Shown in pieces: positions 10,021-22,975 of a stretch of 64,000 bases of DNA. Each line of letters begins with the position of its first letter. Positions within the stretch are counted from its first letter, which is position 1. A program made the translations under genes and the position numbers. Source of the stretch: Bactrocera neohumeralis (Eukaryota; Arthropoda; Insecta; Diptera; Tephritidae); the NCBI RefSeq assembly GCF_024586455.1, contig NC_065921.1:71797528-71861527 (forward strand), in the 5' to 3' direction. The notes under the pieces were generated by a model, which saw only the letters and a list, made by a program, of their open reading frames with translations, did not search any database and was not told where the DNA came from.

Positions 10021-11960
10021 TGACAGAGAAAAACTCACAATGGACCTTAGGTCGTGTTGCAAATCTCATTTAATATCTATCTATCTGATCTTAAGAGCTT
10101 GGAGAGAATTTTTTCAGTTGTCTTGGACGGAGTATATAGTAGTATACATAATCCAAATATGTGCGCCAGAATCGAAATATCCCTAAAACTCGTATTTATG
10201 GTCAGTATTGGTTCATATTCTACCAGACATATATTACGCTGCTATATTGTTAGGAAAAAGGTTGCCAGAAATCGTAATTATATTACGTTATAATTTATAT
10301 CACAGAAAATAAGAGTAATTATCTGTACCAAAATCAATCAAAACCAAGTTAATGTAACCTCAATGACTAACAAAAACTACATGCATGTGTCAGACAAATC
10401 CTATGGCACGACCCTAATGTTGAAGCTTACATGCAAATATAAACACACCCGCAACTACGAAGATATTCGGATTCAGCGATGCTAGCAGTCTAGTTGCCCG
10501 CCAACACTTCCTATTGCACAATTTCATACGCATTCGCATTCATTGGCAAATCTCTTGCTTGGTGCTTTAATTAAATCGTAATTTGATTTCGCCTTAAACA
10601 CACTGATTTATTCGTGCGCGCAACACCAACGCGCTCAGTCTAACACGACTATAGACGCTTTTGTGAGCTTAGAAAGTCAAACATTTAAATCTTCATATTT
10701 ATTGCTCGATTTTGCAAATACACATACCATATACCGTATTGCTGATTATAATTAATTAAGTTTTCGTGCGTTTTTTGTTGTTGTTGCAGCCAAGTATTCT
10801 GTGTGGCCATTTGTATTAATATATTTGACTTTTTTACCGCTGTGTTATGCTTTTCATTAACTTCCACCTTTGTTTGTTTGTGTTCACACTCTGCTTCTTC
10901 TCATGCTGCTACCACTTTAGAGTCGTTGCTTGCCATTGTGCGCGGCTTGGCGCGGCGCGTCGGCCTTTGCCAGTATTGCCTTCAGCTGGTTCTACCACCT
11001 TAGATGCCGCAGACAGCTCAGCGCTCGGCTGCTCCTCCCAGCATACGCACCTTCTGCGCAAGCGCGCACTCTTCACGTCACCGCCCCGGTTTCAACAGCT
11101 GCTGTTCCGACTGCTGCTGTGCTGCCGCGCTGCTGCTAGCGCGTCGTCTCAGACATTTAATTCGACTATTTTTATTATGATGACTACTGCAAATGACTAT
11201 TTTTGTGGCCGGTATATGTCAGTGGCTCATAAAATGTTGCTACGCTGTTGTTTTCTTGCTTTTGGCACAATTCATTTGGGTGTTAAGCAGCTGCTGCGCG
11301 GCGGCCCTGCGCGTTTCCAGCCTCTAAGCGCTTCGGTAGAGCAAGTGCTGAGCCGCGCAGCGTCTCGCGAATTTAACATGCAAATTATGCGCGCCTCACT
11401 GTGTGTGTGTGTGTGTGTATGTGTATGCGCGTCTATTTAAATGAGAGTATATACTTACATATGTACATATGTATATATATATTCATATATGTGCTTGTAC
11501 TTGGATTTGGTGCTCTGCGGTTGTGACAGAGCGCGCGGCCTAATACGTCTCCAACGGAGGCTGACTGTGGTCGCTGCTGCTAGCTAAATGCGAGCGCCTC
11601 TATCTTAGTGGCTTGTTATTCACAGCTTTTTTATGCATGCCGTTGTTGCTATTGTTGTTGTTGTTGTCATACAAGTTTTATATATACATTGTTGACTTTA
11701 TTGCTGGACGTTGTCTAAAGGCCGCAGAGCAAATAATAACGCCACACCGCTCGAAATCTCAGCGGCTTTCAGTTGCTTAAGTCAGGTTCTTTTGAGCTGA
11801 CGGCTTTTTGGGTGGCTTCTGATCGCGCACATTTTAATCGTGTTTACGCTTAGTTTTCGAAAGCAAAAATCGACTCGTAGGTACGCAAATATTTGTTAAG
11901 TGCGCGATTTCGTTTAAGCGAAGTGGACTTTGCGGTCAGTTTTAAGGCGGCGAATTATGT
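10021..11960. other. Unique island with balanced GC; possible regulatory region
   Basis: This is non-repetitive sequence, noticeably less A/T-rich than its neighbours at 10500-11900, with CAG/GCGC-rich words and a (GT)n run at about 11400-11425. Open frames up to 197 codons run through it (e.g. 10847-11440) but overlap each other in several frames and show no protein family, so they look like by-products of the higher GC. A TCAGTT initiator-like hexamer at 11936-11941 sits at the border with the A-rich block. I saw no clear TATA box or DPE match, so a promoter is only a possibility. Confidence 0.35.
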
Positions 11961-13144
11961 GTTTTGGAATTTTTTAATCTAAAAATTTATTAAATTAAGT
12001 AATTAAGTGCAGAGTGCGAAAGAAAGCCATTGTACGTAAATAAAAAATTTGATTAATAATAAATGATTAGAAGTTGCAAGTAAAATAAATAAAATATATG
12101 TAAATTTGAGTGAAAAATAGTAAGAAATTCAATAATAACAAAATATATAAAAATGAAAAAAAGGGTTTTTGAATATAGTCATTAGTAAAAACACATTATT
12201 TTGTATAAAAATAATAATAAATACAAATAAGTATTTAAATAATGGCAAAATAATTAAATTGGTGTAAATGACTGAAATAATCATTTCCAAAGAGTAAATG
12301 AAATGCATCGTTAAAAACTTTAAATTACTTAAATAAAATTTCTTACACGAAATATAAAAAAAAAAATTTAGAAAATTTATTAAATTAAATCGAAATTGAA
12401 TAAATGTATAAAAAATAAATAAAATTAGTCAAAAGAGAGCAAGGAAATAGAATAAAATAAAATAAAATAAAATAAAATAAATGAAATTAAATTAAAACTA
12501 AAATTAAATTAAATCAAATTTAATTTAAAATAAATTAAATTAATAATTTAAAATAAATTAAATTAATAATTTAAAATAAATTAAATTAGAGAGTTTTTTG
12601 CCATTTAAGATCAAGCGAAAACAACAATATTTTTGATTTTTTTATAATTTTTTCTATCAACATATGAATTTGTAGAATTAATAAGAAATAAACATAACAT
12701 ACAGAAATGTATGAACAAAAAATTTAATAAAATTAAATAAAAATATGTTAAATTACCTAAAACTAATTTAAAATAAAATGTAATAAAATTAAATGAAATT
12801 AAATGGAATTAAAATAAATTAAATTAAAGTTATCTAATTTTAATTAAAAATTAAAAAAATTAATTATTAGTGCTATATATATAAATTGTAATTGTAATTA
12901 AATTACATTTTCAATTTAAAAAAAAAAAAAAATTTTAAAAAATTCAATTAAAAAAATTAAAAATAAATTAAATGAAGTACATAAATAAAGAAATGTGTGC
13001 CACAAGAGCTTAGGTTAAAACAACAATTTATTTGATACTTTTTTTTAACATAACAAATAGAAGTGTTTGAACAAATATATTTTTAAAGTTTTCAAACCTT
13101 GATAAGTTTAATATTTACAAATTAAAAAATAAACCATTAGAAAT

Positions 13145-13182
<38 letters not shown>

Positions 13183-14100
13183 TAAATAATGTCAATATAG
13201 CAAAACACATTAAAAAATATATAAAAGAGAAAGACAGAAAGATGTATTAAGTAAGAATACTTCAAAAACCTAGAACTAAAAAAAAAAACAAAAAAAAACG
13301 AAAATAAAATTAAAATAAATAAAAAAATATATATTTTTAAATACGAACAAAGAAAAATTGTACATGTAAAATCTAAATAAATAAAAAAATATATGTAAAA
13401 ACAATAATAAAAATTAAAATTTGGATATTCAAAAAATTAAAAATAAAAATTAATAAAAACAAATTGCAATATTAAAATTATTAAAAAAATAATAATAAAA
13501 ATAATACAATACTTAAAAAAATAAATTTAAAAAAAACTACAAATATATGCATAAAGACAATTAAAATCTCCAAATTAATAAAACAATGCAAAAGTAAAAC
13601 CAAAAAAATTGCAAGGGAATAAAAATTAAAATAATAGAAAAATTAAATTGAAAAAAGTACAACTAAATTCCAAAAAAACACCTTTTACACTTAAAATACA
13701 AAAAATATTAAAAGCATTAAAATAACAAAAAAAAACATATAATAATCATGACAAAAAAAATTTTAAACTAAAACAAATAAAAATAGAAAACAAAAAAATG
13801 AAAGTTTGAAAAATAAAATAATAAAATTACAAAAAAAAAAAAAATAAATAAAAATCGAATATACAAAATTTACAAAAAAAAATTAAAATAAAAAATATTT
13901 TTACATTAAGAGAAATAATAATTGAAAATATAAAAAAGTACAATTTAAAAATTAAAAAAAAATTATAATAATAAAAGTAAAAGATTTATATGAATAAATA
14001 ATTTTCGATATTCAAATAATTTTAAAAAAAGAATATTAATATATATAATATGAAAATAACAAAAATAAAATAAATTAAAAACAAGAAAAAACTAAAACTA
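11961..14100. repeat. 2.1-kb A-rich low-complexity block
   Basis: Almost entirely A/T, with A strongly in excess on the plus strand. It contains short tandem runs such as (AAAAT)n near 12450-12480, three copies of a ~25-bp AATAATTTAAAATAAATTAA-type unit at 12510-12590, and (TA)n at 13149-13178. No open frame of note. Confidence 0.85.
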
Positions 14101-14450
14101 ATATACCCTTCACAGGTGCATTTCTTTTAGTAACCATGTGTTCAGTTTGTATGGCAGCTATATGCTATAGTTAACCGATCTGAACAATTTCTTCGTATAT
14201 TACATTGTTGTCTTAGAAAATAGTCTATACCAAATTTCGTGAATATATCTTATCAAATGCTAAAGTTTTACGAACCAGCACTAGATTCCGATCGTTCAGT
14301 TTGTATGGCCGCTATATGTTGTAGTGGTCCGTTGTCGGCAGAAAAAATGTTAACTTCGGTTGGACTATAATGATTTTGATCGATATTTGATAATATATAC
14401 TAGCAGTTCTATACTATAGTAGTCCGATACCGACGACTCCGATAAATGAA
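14101..14450 (+). repeat. Dispersed repeat family with TTTGTATGGCAGCTATATG
   Basis: Two related blocks occur here, TTCAGTTTGTATGGCAGCTA near 14140 and TTCAGTTTGTATGGCCGCTA near 14300. Each is followed by GCTATAG/GTTGTAG and a CCGATCTGAACAATTTCTTC stretch or its decayed version. The same words recur at 39485-39743 and 60375-60880. I recall this as an abundant dispersed sequence in tephritid genomes but cannot name the family. It is non-coding. Confidence 0.7.
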
Positions 14451-15230
14451 CAGCTTCTTGGAGAGAAAAGAACATATTATGTGTATGTAAATTGTTATTA
14501 ATGCAAGGATTATTGCTATAGTTCAGAAACTTACCTTTTTACCTGGCTCTTGACTGATGATATAGGGCATTATACCAAATACTTGTAAAATTAAAATAAA
14601 TTACTTCAGGGTGTCCAAAATATCAGAATAAGTGTTGATGTAGTATTGGGTTTCTTCTACCAGTTAGATCGAAGAATCCTATGCAAGGTATAATAAAATC
14701 AAATAAATTAAAAAAATATGAAAATACATAGAACGAAAAAAATTAAAAATTAAAAAAATATATATGTATTTATATATTGCGTATATATTAATAAAAATGT
14801 GAAAAAAATAAATGTAAAAGTTTATAAAAATTAAAATTATATGTAAAAATTATTTAATTGAAAGAAAATATATACATTTTACCCATATTAATAAAAATTG
14901 TAAAAAAAAATAATTGTAAAATATATGAAAAAATAAAATGGAAAGAAAAAATATATATAATACTCATAATACTATAAAAGTGGGACGTAGGCCTAAGTAG
15001 CCAGTTCCCTTAGTTTCCTTAGTTACAGAAAGACTGTAAATTTATTAACAGATCATATTTAAATAAATAAATATACGAAATAAAAATGTGAAAAAATGCA
15101 AAAATAATTCAAAAGTAATATAAAATTCAAAAATCATTTAATGAAAATAAGAAAAAATTACACAACTGCAAATAAAACAACAAAATAAACTAAACAAAAT
15201 TCATATTCATTTTCGCATATTTACAGTGTG
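14451..15230. other. A-rich non-coding DNA
   Basis: Continuation of A-rich low-complexity sequence around less biased stretches at 14500-14690 and 14980-15050. No gene or named repeat supported. Confidence 0.5.
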
Positions 15231-17060
15231 TACTATATATCCGGTTTTAATACGTATCAGCAAGCGATTGCGATTTGTGCAAAAATAAATTCAACGTGTC
15301 AACATTCACTTTCAGAAAATTTAAATATCTCCACATATATGCATATATATAATATATATGCCTGAATCTGTGCATGTGTGCATGTGTAGGGTGTAGTAAA
15401 CGCCGTTATAGTGTATTTTATAACCTGTCTTTGCGTGCTGGCATAAAAGCGGCAAGTGAGTGTGAAATATATGACCTTGAACTTTTCACTTTTCCCATTA
15501 CAAACGCCAGTCATTAAATACAGATGCGCTTGAGAGCGCACAACGCCTACACACATACATACAGACATAAGCGAGTGTGAGTGCAGCAGCAAAATTGTGT
15601 TTAGCGGAAACGGCGAAAAGGAGAAACAATTAAAGCGTGTTGGCTTCTAAGTGCGCGCTGTGCTAAAAATATATGTATATATATGTGAAGTGGTAAAATT
15701 TTTAACGCTACCAGCAACGGCAATAAATCATAAAACGCATAAGCGCTTTAACGCGTTAACGCTACGAAGGCGCTCGTACTAAAAAGGCCGCGCGCCGCTG
15801 CAGTTGCAGCTTCCTTTTACGCTGTTACAACGTCAACTAACTTTTAACAGCTGAGCGCGTCACTTGACTGTGCGTTTCCTACGCTTTTGCATGCCAGCGT
15901 CTGAAGCGCTGACAGCCAGCAGCAGCAACAGTGGGAACAGCGGTAACAGCAACAACATCAACAACCATAGCGCTGTGTGTAGCAGTTAAACAACAGGTAT
16001 GCCGCGACGAGCATATAAATTATGTTTTTATTTTACCGTTATGCGGCTGCAATGCATTTCAATGCAGTTGTAAAGCGCTACATACATACAAACATACTTA
16101 TCTCATACCATACACCGCCGCGCGTCGCGTCCCGCTTCAAACATTTGCATTTTATTCTTCATCTATATGAGTTTGCGCGTGTGTGCGCTCATGTTTCTCA
16201 ACTTTATATGCCATTTTATCGCCTAATTGCCTGCAGAGTTGTCACCATTTCCTCGCAGCTGCCGCGCAGGCTTTCGCGCATAATTACGTGATTGCGCGCT
16301 AAGCGACTTTGTTGTCAACACACGCGGCATTCATGCCAAACAGTCGCTAGCCGTGCGTCGCTGCGCAATTTTGCATTCGACCAGCTTAAGACACTTTAAT
16401 CAGCTTAAAATGAAACGCTGGCAGCATTTAGTATTCATTTCTATCATTTACATTTATCAGCGTTTTGTTCGCTGCTGATTGCGCCGTTCACACACTCACC
16501 GGTTGGCAGGTTTGTGGCTTAAGTCTTTCGTTTTAAATTTCCATGTAATCGCCAGCGTCGTCTGTGAGTCTTTGGTTAATTTTTAAATGATTGCGTCATT
16601 TATTGACACTCGATTGGTTTTCGCATTGCGTGCGCGCTCTGTGGAGCATTGTGTCGAGCGCGCTTTTACACTTGTGTGCATGTATGTGTGTGCGCTTGAA
16701 GCTAATTTAGTGTGCGCAAGAACAAGTTTGTCGCCAAACACTTCAGCGCTGGCAAAACGACTCATTTTTTGGCCGTTGCGCTGTTGGCAGTACAGCGTTT
16801 TGGCAACTTTCAGCTTTGCCTTTCAGCGCAAGCGCGTTTTCAGCCACAGCAACATAGACACATATGGTGCGCATCTTTAGAATTTACCGCAAATGGTGCT
16901 CGAAGGAATTAGAAAAAAATAATATTTATGAAATTCTGGTGAAATATAAACAACACTAAGTAAACACACCCACTCAATGGAGCAGGTTGACGAAGAAGCG
17001 GCGACCATTTATGGCGAAGGTTATGGCAACGAAGCCAAAAATGATTTAATTTTGTTGTTT
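15231..17060. other. Unique island with balanced GC; possible 5' region
   Basis: Non-repetitive sequence, clearly less A/T-rich than the A-rich block before it and the array after it, with many CAG, GCGC and CA/TG words. Overlapping short frames exist in both strands, none with a recognisable family. The candidate leader exon at 15891-15996 lies inside. Such islands between repeats are the likeliest places for enhancers or alternative promoters of a long-intron gene. Confidence 0.4.
15891..15996 (+). other. Candidate 5' leader exon end with 32-residue upstream ORF
   Basis: An ATG at 15891 opens 32 codons ending in TAA at 15987-15989. The peptide is Ser/Asn-rich (middle part SSSNSGNSGNSNNINN), a composition typical of fly N-termini and leaders. 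Seven bases after the stop, AACAG|GTATGC at 15992-16002 is a good 5' splice-site match with its GT at 15997-15998. This fits a non-coding leader exon with a short upstream ORF, but no exon start or transcript evidence is visible and the signal could be chance. Confidence 0.22.
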
Positions 17061-17329
17061 TGGATATTTAAAAATCAAAATTATAATATATTAAAACGAA
17101 TGAATTATTTTTCTACTAAATGCATATAAGGTCTTCAGAAATGTGGTGATTTTTCAACCAAACACTTCTTAATTTTTTTTTAATAAAATTAAGATTTACA
17201 AATTTAGTCTTAAAAACTAAATCCCACCACTTAATTGTATATATGTATATTCGTGAATTCGAAGAAAACTTATTTGAAGAGTAGGTGCTACTTATCTAAT
17301 TATTTTGTACATATTATGAAATGGTGTTG

Positions 17330-18475
17330 CCACCCGTCGAGAAATTAAATAACGATTTAGCATCAAAAACACTTTTGTTATATCAAAAGCAGCTCAGCTA
17401 ATTAATTTGTGCAAACATATTTCGAAATGGAGTTGCCACCTGTTTGAAAAAATAAACAGCGTTTTAAGAAGTAATTTTTTGATTAAGTAACTAACGATTT
17501 GGAATCGAAAAAAACTATGTTTTATGTTAAAAGCTTCTCAACTAATCAATTTATGCATACATAGTATGTACTTCGAAATGGAGTTGCCACCCGTCTAAAA
17601 AAATCAAAACCGTTTTAGAAACTGTGCGCCAAATATGATTTAATTAAGGCGCTCGAAAAATACTAAGGCCTTAAAAATGTTTTGGTTCAGTGTTGCCACC
17701 TAATGAAACACATAAATACTAGCAAGAACTCAAGCAATGTACATGTACTATATATAGAACATAAAACGTATAAGAATGCATCTCGTGGCTTACTATAAGC
17801 TCTCAATTAGAAAATTGGTTCTTTTAGATAAATAGTGTTGCCAGCTATGAAAACAAATAAATATCAGTTAGTTTTTATAAAATGTGTAGCAAACATAAAG
17901 CGTTTAAGAATGTCTTTCAAGAATTATTAATGAAGTCTTCAATTCAAAAATTATTTGAAATGGAGCTGCCACATGTCAATAATAATAATATGTGCTAAAT
18001 TTCACAAAATGTCGAAATATGTCAAATAGAAAAGCCTACCAAAAGCTTTCAATTAAAAAAAATTTACTTTATCTAAATAGATATAATATGTAAATAGAGT
18101 TGCCAGCTATAGAAATAAATAATAATATAATAGTTTTTTTAAATGCATATCAAACATAATGTGTTTAAGAATGTCTTTCAAGCAATATACTTCAATTAAA
18201 AAATTATTTGAAAAAGAGTTGCCACATATCAAAAAATAGATGAGCAAAACTATAGCAAAAGTCAACAATATGTCAAATAGAAAAGCGTCCTAAAAGCACT
18301 CAATTAAAAAAAAAAACATTTTTTTTTATTGTAAAAATAGAGTTGCCATAAATATCATTTAGTTTTTTTTTTAAATGTGTCTCAAACATAAACATTTAAG
18401 AGTGCTACTCGAAAAATATTATTGTAGCCAGCAAGCAAAAAATTTATTGAAATAGAGTTGCCACATATAAAAAAA
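17330..18475 (-). repeat. Array B: ~125-bp repeat with core GTTGCCACC
   Basis: Ten copies of GTTGCCAC(C) or close variants, written on the plus strand and so inverted relative to array A. Starts are near 17336, 17432, 17583, 17692, 17837, 17965, 18099, 18218, 18342 and 18457, a mean spacing of about 125 bp. Most are preceded by AGA or GGA and followed by ACATAT, CCGTCT or AGCTAT. Flanks are A/T-rich and share weaker words such as CAAACATAA and TTTAAGAATG. The two outer thirds differ, so units have drifted apart while the core stays readable. Confidence 0.86.
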
Positions 18476-18544
18476 AGTAAAATAAAATAAAAATGTGCTA
18501 AATTAAAGAAAAGCTAAAAATGTACACAATATTCTGAACGATCA

Positions 18545-18740
18545 ATTATTCTTTGTCGAGTTTACAACACCGATCCAGTCGTTTTTCTTTTCGCTGTTTG
18601 GTGCCAGTTGAAGATTCCAAGTATAGCCAGGTCCTTCTCCACTTGGTCTTTCCAACGGATTGGAGCTCTTCCGCTTCCTCTACTTCCTCCTGCGGGTACT
18701 GCGTCAAATACTCTTAGAGCTGGAGTGTTTTCAGTTATTT
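18545..18740 (-). pseudogene. Non-LTR retrotransposon C-terminal relic
   Basis: The minus strand encodes ENTPALRVFDAVPAGGSRG, then APIRWKDQVEKDLAILGI and FNWHQTAKR. This matches the C-terminus of the same non-LTR clade as 1620-1895, whose usual form is roughly APARRVFDA..GGRRRGRPxxRWxDQVExDLxxLGIxNWR. The copy at 44940-45110 on the plus strand shares ENTPAL and FDAVP. The plus-strand open frame of 143 codons starting at 18660 overlaps it and is a shadow. Confidence 0.74.
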
Positions 18741-18769
18741 ACGAGTTATTCAGTATTGTTAACGAAAAT

Positions 18770-19080
18770 TAAATCTGAAAGTTCATTATTACTTTACACA
18801 ACAATTATTTCTTCGAAAAATTCAAAACTTTTTTTCGCTTTTAATCTACCGAAATCACTCTCTTTATCTCTTTCTGTTCTCTTTCTGTTATTTTTCACTT
18901 CTTTATTTCTTTATCTCCATCGTCTTTTCCCTCTTCAACTTTATATAGATCTCTATATTTCTTTAGCTCTATCGTGGTCTTCGCTCTCTCCCTCTTCTTC
19001 TTCTATCTTCTCCTTCTCTCACCATTTTCATTATTTATCAAACAGTAATGTACAATTTACAAGAGTATTCAGTGTTCGGA
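18770..19080. repeat. Pyrimidine-rich simple sequence
   Basis: The 18850-19020 segment is CT-rich with many CTTTCT, TCTCTT and TATCTC words. Its complement resembles the GA-rich block at 33090-33535. No precise period is visible. Confidence 0.6.
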
Positions 19081-21104
19081 GAGTTGTCTGAACTGAATAG
19101 CTCTTTTTTTCGCAGTTTTAGGCCGTACGGAGCAGTAGTCTACTTAATAATAAACATAATGAGGGATTAGTTTGAAAATACCGCTGTTATTATAGCGGTA
19201 AGATATTCTACAAAAAGTTTTGAACCTGCTAGTACTTCCTAAGATATAATTTTGGTGTGGCACTAATGACTTCAACCTGACTGCCATTAGGAAGATTTTC
19301 TCTGCCTTTATTTGGATAAAGCTTGTATCAGTGGCACATCCTCGTGGGTGTTTGGGCGTCAAACAATGCGATATTTTAATTCAAATCTGGAAGTGTTTTC
19401 AAAATAATATCAATATTTATTAAAATAATGTTGGAAGCGAAAACCCCGAAAACCTGATTTCACCACTAGTCTATAGATATTCACTGATCATATGCTTGGA
19501 GCTATTCCAAAAATATATAGTAATGAAAATGCTGGTTTTCCAAAAATCTTCATATATGCCATTCAAACCGATATAATCACCGATATAACCACTTCTATAC
19601 TCATTTATAGAGGAATATTTCAAAATATATATATACGCTGCCCTCTTCACTCTTCCACACGAAATTGTTCTTTGCTCCCCCACTGTGCATAATGAAAATT
19701 CCAACTATGTGCATAAATATTTGCATGCGCTTGGGTATTATTTATATCTTATTGCTCTAGCTGCCGCTTCTGGTAACAGCTAAACAACCTTCAAGGTCCT
19801 TCAGTGTGCGGCGCATACGTAGCACATATTTGAATGGCCAAGGACATTGGCAACAAAAGCGCGGACAACTTATTGATACAATGTTGCAAATCGCTTAGCG
19901 CGCCATGCAGCGGCTGTAAGCTCATTATGGGATGCAAAACAGACGTTGTTGTGTCATTGTTGCTTTCAAAGCGTGCCGCCTGCGCGCGTCTTCCACATGT
20001 CGCGGCATGCGGCGGCACAAACTCGTTGGCAGCGCGTGCGTGCAACTGGCGCGGCTGATAATAAGCCGCGGCTGCACTTACAGCCATTAACACTATTATC
20101 GACAGCCACCCCACTGACACGGCATCAGTTGCGTAGCAGACGCGCGCACATGCTGTGATTAGGATTATCAACGACGCGACAGTAGTCGCTTCGTACCACT
20201 TGAAATTGAAATTTCAAAGCATTTTATTTTTACCTAAAGAGTAGCGCTACTTACTAGATTAAAGCGTATTTTGCTTTAGTTTCACTTACTTCTTCGGTAA
20301 ACAGACAATATGCGGGTATTTGGGGAGCGCGGCGATTAGGCAAGACAGCGCTCAAGTCGGCGACCGCAAAGCGCCGCGACCTTAAGTCAAGGTTGCGGCG
20401 GCGGTTTTGTCAGCTTTGAGTGCCCACTGATCGGCGGCGCGCATATGCTGCGGCGCGGCAGGACAGCGGCAATAAACAACTCGCAATGAGCGCAAATATT
20501 TAGATTTCTCTGACCACAATGGCGGCTTAACGCACGCCGCGCCAGACTCATTTGCTCGAACGCATATTTGCGTAACGAAAATGTCACGCTGCATTAACTT
20601 TGAGCATACACAGACACAAACTATATGCGCATGCGCTTGAATGTGTAGCTGTGTGGACGCATTGTTATGAAAAATGCATTGGGAATGCTGAAACCGATGC
20701 TATATATCGATAATTTATATTCACAAAAATAATTAAAGAACTGTTCCAGCCGGTAAATAAATTGCTTTGACTTATGTTATTCACCACACCCTTACTTACC
20801 CAGATGTGGTAAGCTCCCACCAAACGCTGTTAACTAACATTTTATGAGCCATAAAAACAACAAATCAACAATCTATCTGCCTAAGCTTTTTTCGGCAGAC
20901 ATAGTCGAATCTTTAAGTCTTTTGTTGACATAAATTTTGTATTACCATAGAATCTCAACCAGACCTCAGGCATAGGTCTAATAATGGGGCCTCAAGAGCT
21001 TAACCGACAGTTTATAATCAAAGCATGTAGAGTTATGTGCTTAGAACAAAAATTAGTCCGTAATTAACTTAGACATATTTCAAAACTTAACTTACGACAC
21101 ATTT
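19081..21104. other. Non-coding, including a unique balanced-GC island
   Basis: 19080-19740 is A/T-rich without recognisable repeats. 19750-20640 is a GC-balanced, CpG-containing island with overlapping short frames in several phases (up to 126 codons on the minus strand at 19791-20171). None shows a known domain, and the overlap argues against coding. 20640-21104 is again A/T-rich. Confidence 0.4.
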
Positions 21105-22975
21105 CAAAATGGAGTTGCCACCTGTCGAGAAAGCATGCAAGAGTTTTGAGCATTTGTGTTAAACAAAAGACGTTTAAAAACGGCGAAAAACATTAGATAA
21201 AAATAAATTTAAAAATATTTTGATTTTAGAGTTGCCACCTGTCGAAAAAAATAAAAATGAGCAAACAATTATACAATATGGTTTTACAATAAGTATTCAG
21301 AAAACAAAAAGTAGTAAAATAAAGGAAATAAAAAATTTTGGCGTATCGAAAATAGAGTTGCCACCTATTGAATCAAGTAAATATAATATTTTAAAAAATG
21401 TGTATCAAACATAAAATGTATAAAAATATATTTCGATAATCAGTAGTAATAATTTTTAATAGAGTTGCCATATTTAAAAAAACAGTAAACTGAGCAAGAT
21501 TTTATAAAACACCAAAAATAAAACAAGAAACCCTTACAAAAAGGTCTCAATTAAAAAAAATTGTTTATATTAGTAGAGTTGCCACCTATAGAAACAAGTA
21601 AATAATAAAACTTACGAAATGTGTTTGAAGCATAACAATGCCTTTCGAAAATTATGAAGTCATAATTCGAACAATGACTTAAAATAGAGTTACCACATTT
21701 AAAAAACAGTAAACTGAGGAAGTTTTTGCAAAATGCCAAAAATATGACAATTAGGAAAATTTTACAAAACGCTCAAAGTGAAAAAAAATATTTATTTTGT
21801 ATAAATAGAGTTGCCATCTAACGAAACAAGTTATATAATACTAGGAAGATCTAAATTATAATCAAAATGTGTTATTACACGCAGTAATGAAAACAGTCTT
21901 AAGTGTAGTATTAGTAAAGTCAACAATTTAAAAAAATATAGAGTTGCCACATATATTGAAAACGATAACATTTAAAATTTTGCACAACATTTCAAAATGC
22001 TAAATACGAAATGAAAAAAAGCCCTTCGTGAAGTACTAGAAAAGTTATCACTTAAAAAAAAATTACAGAGTTGCCACCTATCTAAAAAACGAAAATATTA
22101 AAAATTATTACATGCTAAATTTGTATATCTGTAAAAAAAATTTTAAAAATATCTGATATATGGTAAATAAGAAAGCAGAGCTTCTGAAAAACTTTCAAAT
22201 TCAAAATGTTTTTCAATAGAATTGCCAGCTAACGGAAAAATAGGAACTGAGAAAGCAGTTAATATTTTTGTGACAAAGTTAAAGTAACAGAAAATTTAAA
22301 AAGCTCTCTGCTTAAATTTTTAAACTTATTTTATATATGTAAGTGGAGTTGCCACTTATCGCAAAAATGTAAACATAGCAAAATCCAATCAAAATGTGTA
22401 ACAAGACAAAAGAGTGGAGGAAAGTCTTGCAAGTACTACTATTAATGTTAATTTTTAAATTGATGAAAAATTATATCGAATAGAGTTGCCACATATCTAA
22501 AAAATTAAAATGTTGAAATAAAAAATGTCTGAAATGTGGCACAAAAAAGGCAAAGAAAACCAGTCGCTAATTCAATTTAAAAATAACTTTGAATAGAGTT
22601 GCCATATAACTAAAAAATTAAATGTAAATAATTTTAAAAAGTGTCTTAAATGTGTCAGCAAGGAAGGCACAGCAAATCTGTCATCAATTCAATTTCAAAA
22701 TAATTTTGAGTAGAGTTGCCACAAATATAAAAATTTAAAATTTTAATCATTTTAGAAAGTGTCTGAAATGTGACAAAAGAGAAAGCAAAGTAACCCAGTC
22801 ATCAATTTAATTTAAAAATAATTTTGCATAAAGTTGCCAGATATCTTAAAAAATAAAATGTTAATAACTCTACAAAAATATCTGAAATGTGGTAAAAAGG
22901 AAAGAAAAAACAGTAATCAATTTAATTTGAAAATAATTCTGAATAGAGTTGCCACATGTCTAAAAATTTAAAATG
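21105..22975 (-). repeat. Array C: ~122-bp repeat with core AGAGTTGCCACCT
   Basis: Sixteen copies, with core starts near 21114, 21231, 21357, 21464, 21578, 21689 (decayed), 21810, 21943, 22070, 22221 (decayed), 22348, 22485, 22598, 22715, 22833 and 22948. The mean spacing is about 122 bp. The best consensus is TAGAGTTGCCACCTAT, again inverted relative to array A. The last five units (from 22440) share longer flanks such as TCAATTTAATTT upstream and AAAATTTAAAATGTTAAT downstream, so they amplified more recently. Open frames here are incidental. Confidence 0.9.

Noticed and set aside
10847..11440. 197-codon plus-strand frame
   Set aside because: Overlaps other frames, no domain, ends in a GT microsatellite-encoded Cys/Val run. 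Length is explained by the local rise in GC.
11936..11941. TCAGTT initiator-like hexamer
   Set aside because: No TATA box at the right distance and no downstream element match; the hexamer is frequent by chance.
18660..19091. 143-codon Leu/Ser-rich frame
   Set aside because: Its start is the antisense of a non-LTR C-terminus and the rest is the CT-rich simple sequence.
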